Shown in pieces: positions 63,999-64,000 of a DNA stretch of 64,000 bases. The notes beneath the pieces were generated by a model, which had not been told where the DNA came from, ran no database searches, and saw nothing but the letters and a program-made list of their open reading frames with translations. A program made the position numbers and the translations under genes. The DNA is taken from the NCBI GenBank assembly GCA_964483625.1, contig CAZABB010000003.1:1-64000 (forward strand). The letters run 5' to 3'. Origin of the DNA: JAFGQU01 sp964483625 (GTDB lineage: Bacteria; Omnitrophota; Gorgyraeia; Duberdicusellales; 4484-171). Position 1 is the first letter of the stretch, and every line of letters starts with the position of its first letter.

Positions 63999-64000
63999 AT
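63615..64000 (+). other. Domain: HAD-superfamily hydrolase, cut by window end
   Basis: Motif I is SFFVLDMDGVLLERRQ with Asp at 63648 and 63654, motif II HTVVIVSRAGKDTIG, the motif III Lys is probably in GGENKRAVLGEFLQKH, and motif IV begins VLIIGDNEHGLSSID. The end of the domain is outside the window. Motifs intact so far. This is the third HAD fold in the chain. Confidence 0.85.

Noticed and set aside
1..64000. Nonribosomal peptide or polyketide megasynthase
   Set aside because: No condensation, adenylation, ketosynthase, acyltransferase or carrier-protein motifs were seen. The domains do not repeat in assembly-line order.
1..64000. Several separate genes with hidden boundaries
   Set aside because: No stop codon, intergenic gap, Shine-Dalgarno plus ATG pair or terminator was found at any domain junction in the open frame.
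1..64000. Insertion sequences, prophage, CRISPR arrays, tRNA or rRNA genes
   Set aside because: No transposase or integrase motifs, no direct-repeat/spacer pattern and no tRNA or rRNA signature sequences were noticed. Any such element would also have to preserve the open frame.

Overview
The whole 64 kb window lies inside one gene. Forward frame 3 (codons starting at positions 3, 6, 9 and so on) reads from base 3 to base 63998 without a stop: 21,332 consecutive codons, with neither the start nor the end of the gene in view. I translated this frame end to end. It is densely populated with recognisable protein domains, while all other frames are broken by stops. I therefore annotate one partial giant CDS and then its domains, linkers, membrane segments and DNA repeats. 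Residue numbers given below are window residues (position divided by 3).

Single bacterial genes of this size, encoding chains of tens of thousands of residues that mix carbohydrate enzymes, methyltransferase folds, Ig-like domains and membrane segments, are known to me mainly from Omnitrophota (former OP3 / Candidatus Omnitrophica). The lineage is inferred from gene size and domain mix, not from a marker gene. There is no rRNA, tRNA, operon boundary, promoter, terminator, IS element or CRISPR array.

Layout. (1) 1-2.8 kb: membrane segment, a GH77 4-alpha-glucanotransferase domain, a beta domain and a membrane hairpin. (2) 2.8-20.7 kb: about 18 kb without membrane segments. Ig-like beta domains alternate with signalling and transferase folds: GNATs, low-molecular-weight phosphatase, Ser/Thr kinase, P-loop ATPase, several degenerate SAM methyltransferase folds, a UPF0489-like domain, an HExxH domain, a nucleotidyltransferase, an RsbT-like ATPase and a CheR/CheD-like pair. 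(3) 20.7-44 kb: cytosolic-type modules separated by membrane hairpins: a tandem helical repeat, HAD phosphatase, guanylate kinase, ROK-like and HD domains, an (alpha/alpha)6 glycosidase, Nudix, a kinase-like fold, a GT4 glycosyltransferase and an intact hexokinase. (4) 44-52 kb: MttB - glutamine amidotransferase - Glu/Leu dehydrogenase - MttB - radical SAM. (5) 52-64 kb: membrane-rich: internal lipobox, LspA-like domain, rearranged HIT-type nucleotidyltransferase, EamA transporter, pseudokinase, HAD-IIB phosphatase, HemK/PrmA-like methyltransferase, uridine-kinase-like domain and a second HAD cut by the window edge.

Many catalytic motifs are intact (hexokinase, both complete HADs, GATase, radical SAM, HD, GT4, kinase at 4.9 kb, phosphatase). 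Others are clearly decayed (pseudokinase at 56.7 kb, most methyltransferase folds, one LspA aspartate). The recurring theme is sugar and alpha-glucan chemistry plus phospho-signalling tethered to a membrane. The least expected DNA-level signal is a palindromic repeat of roughly 90 bp found three times, each time in the same reading phase inside the giant ORF (26.5, 52.9 and 56.5 kb), with compensatory changes in its stem.
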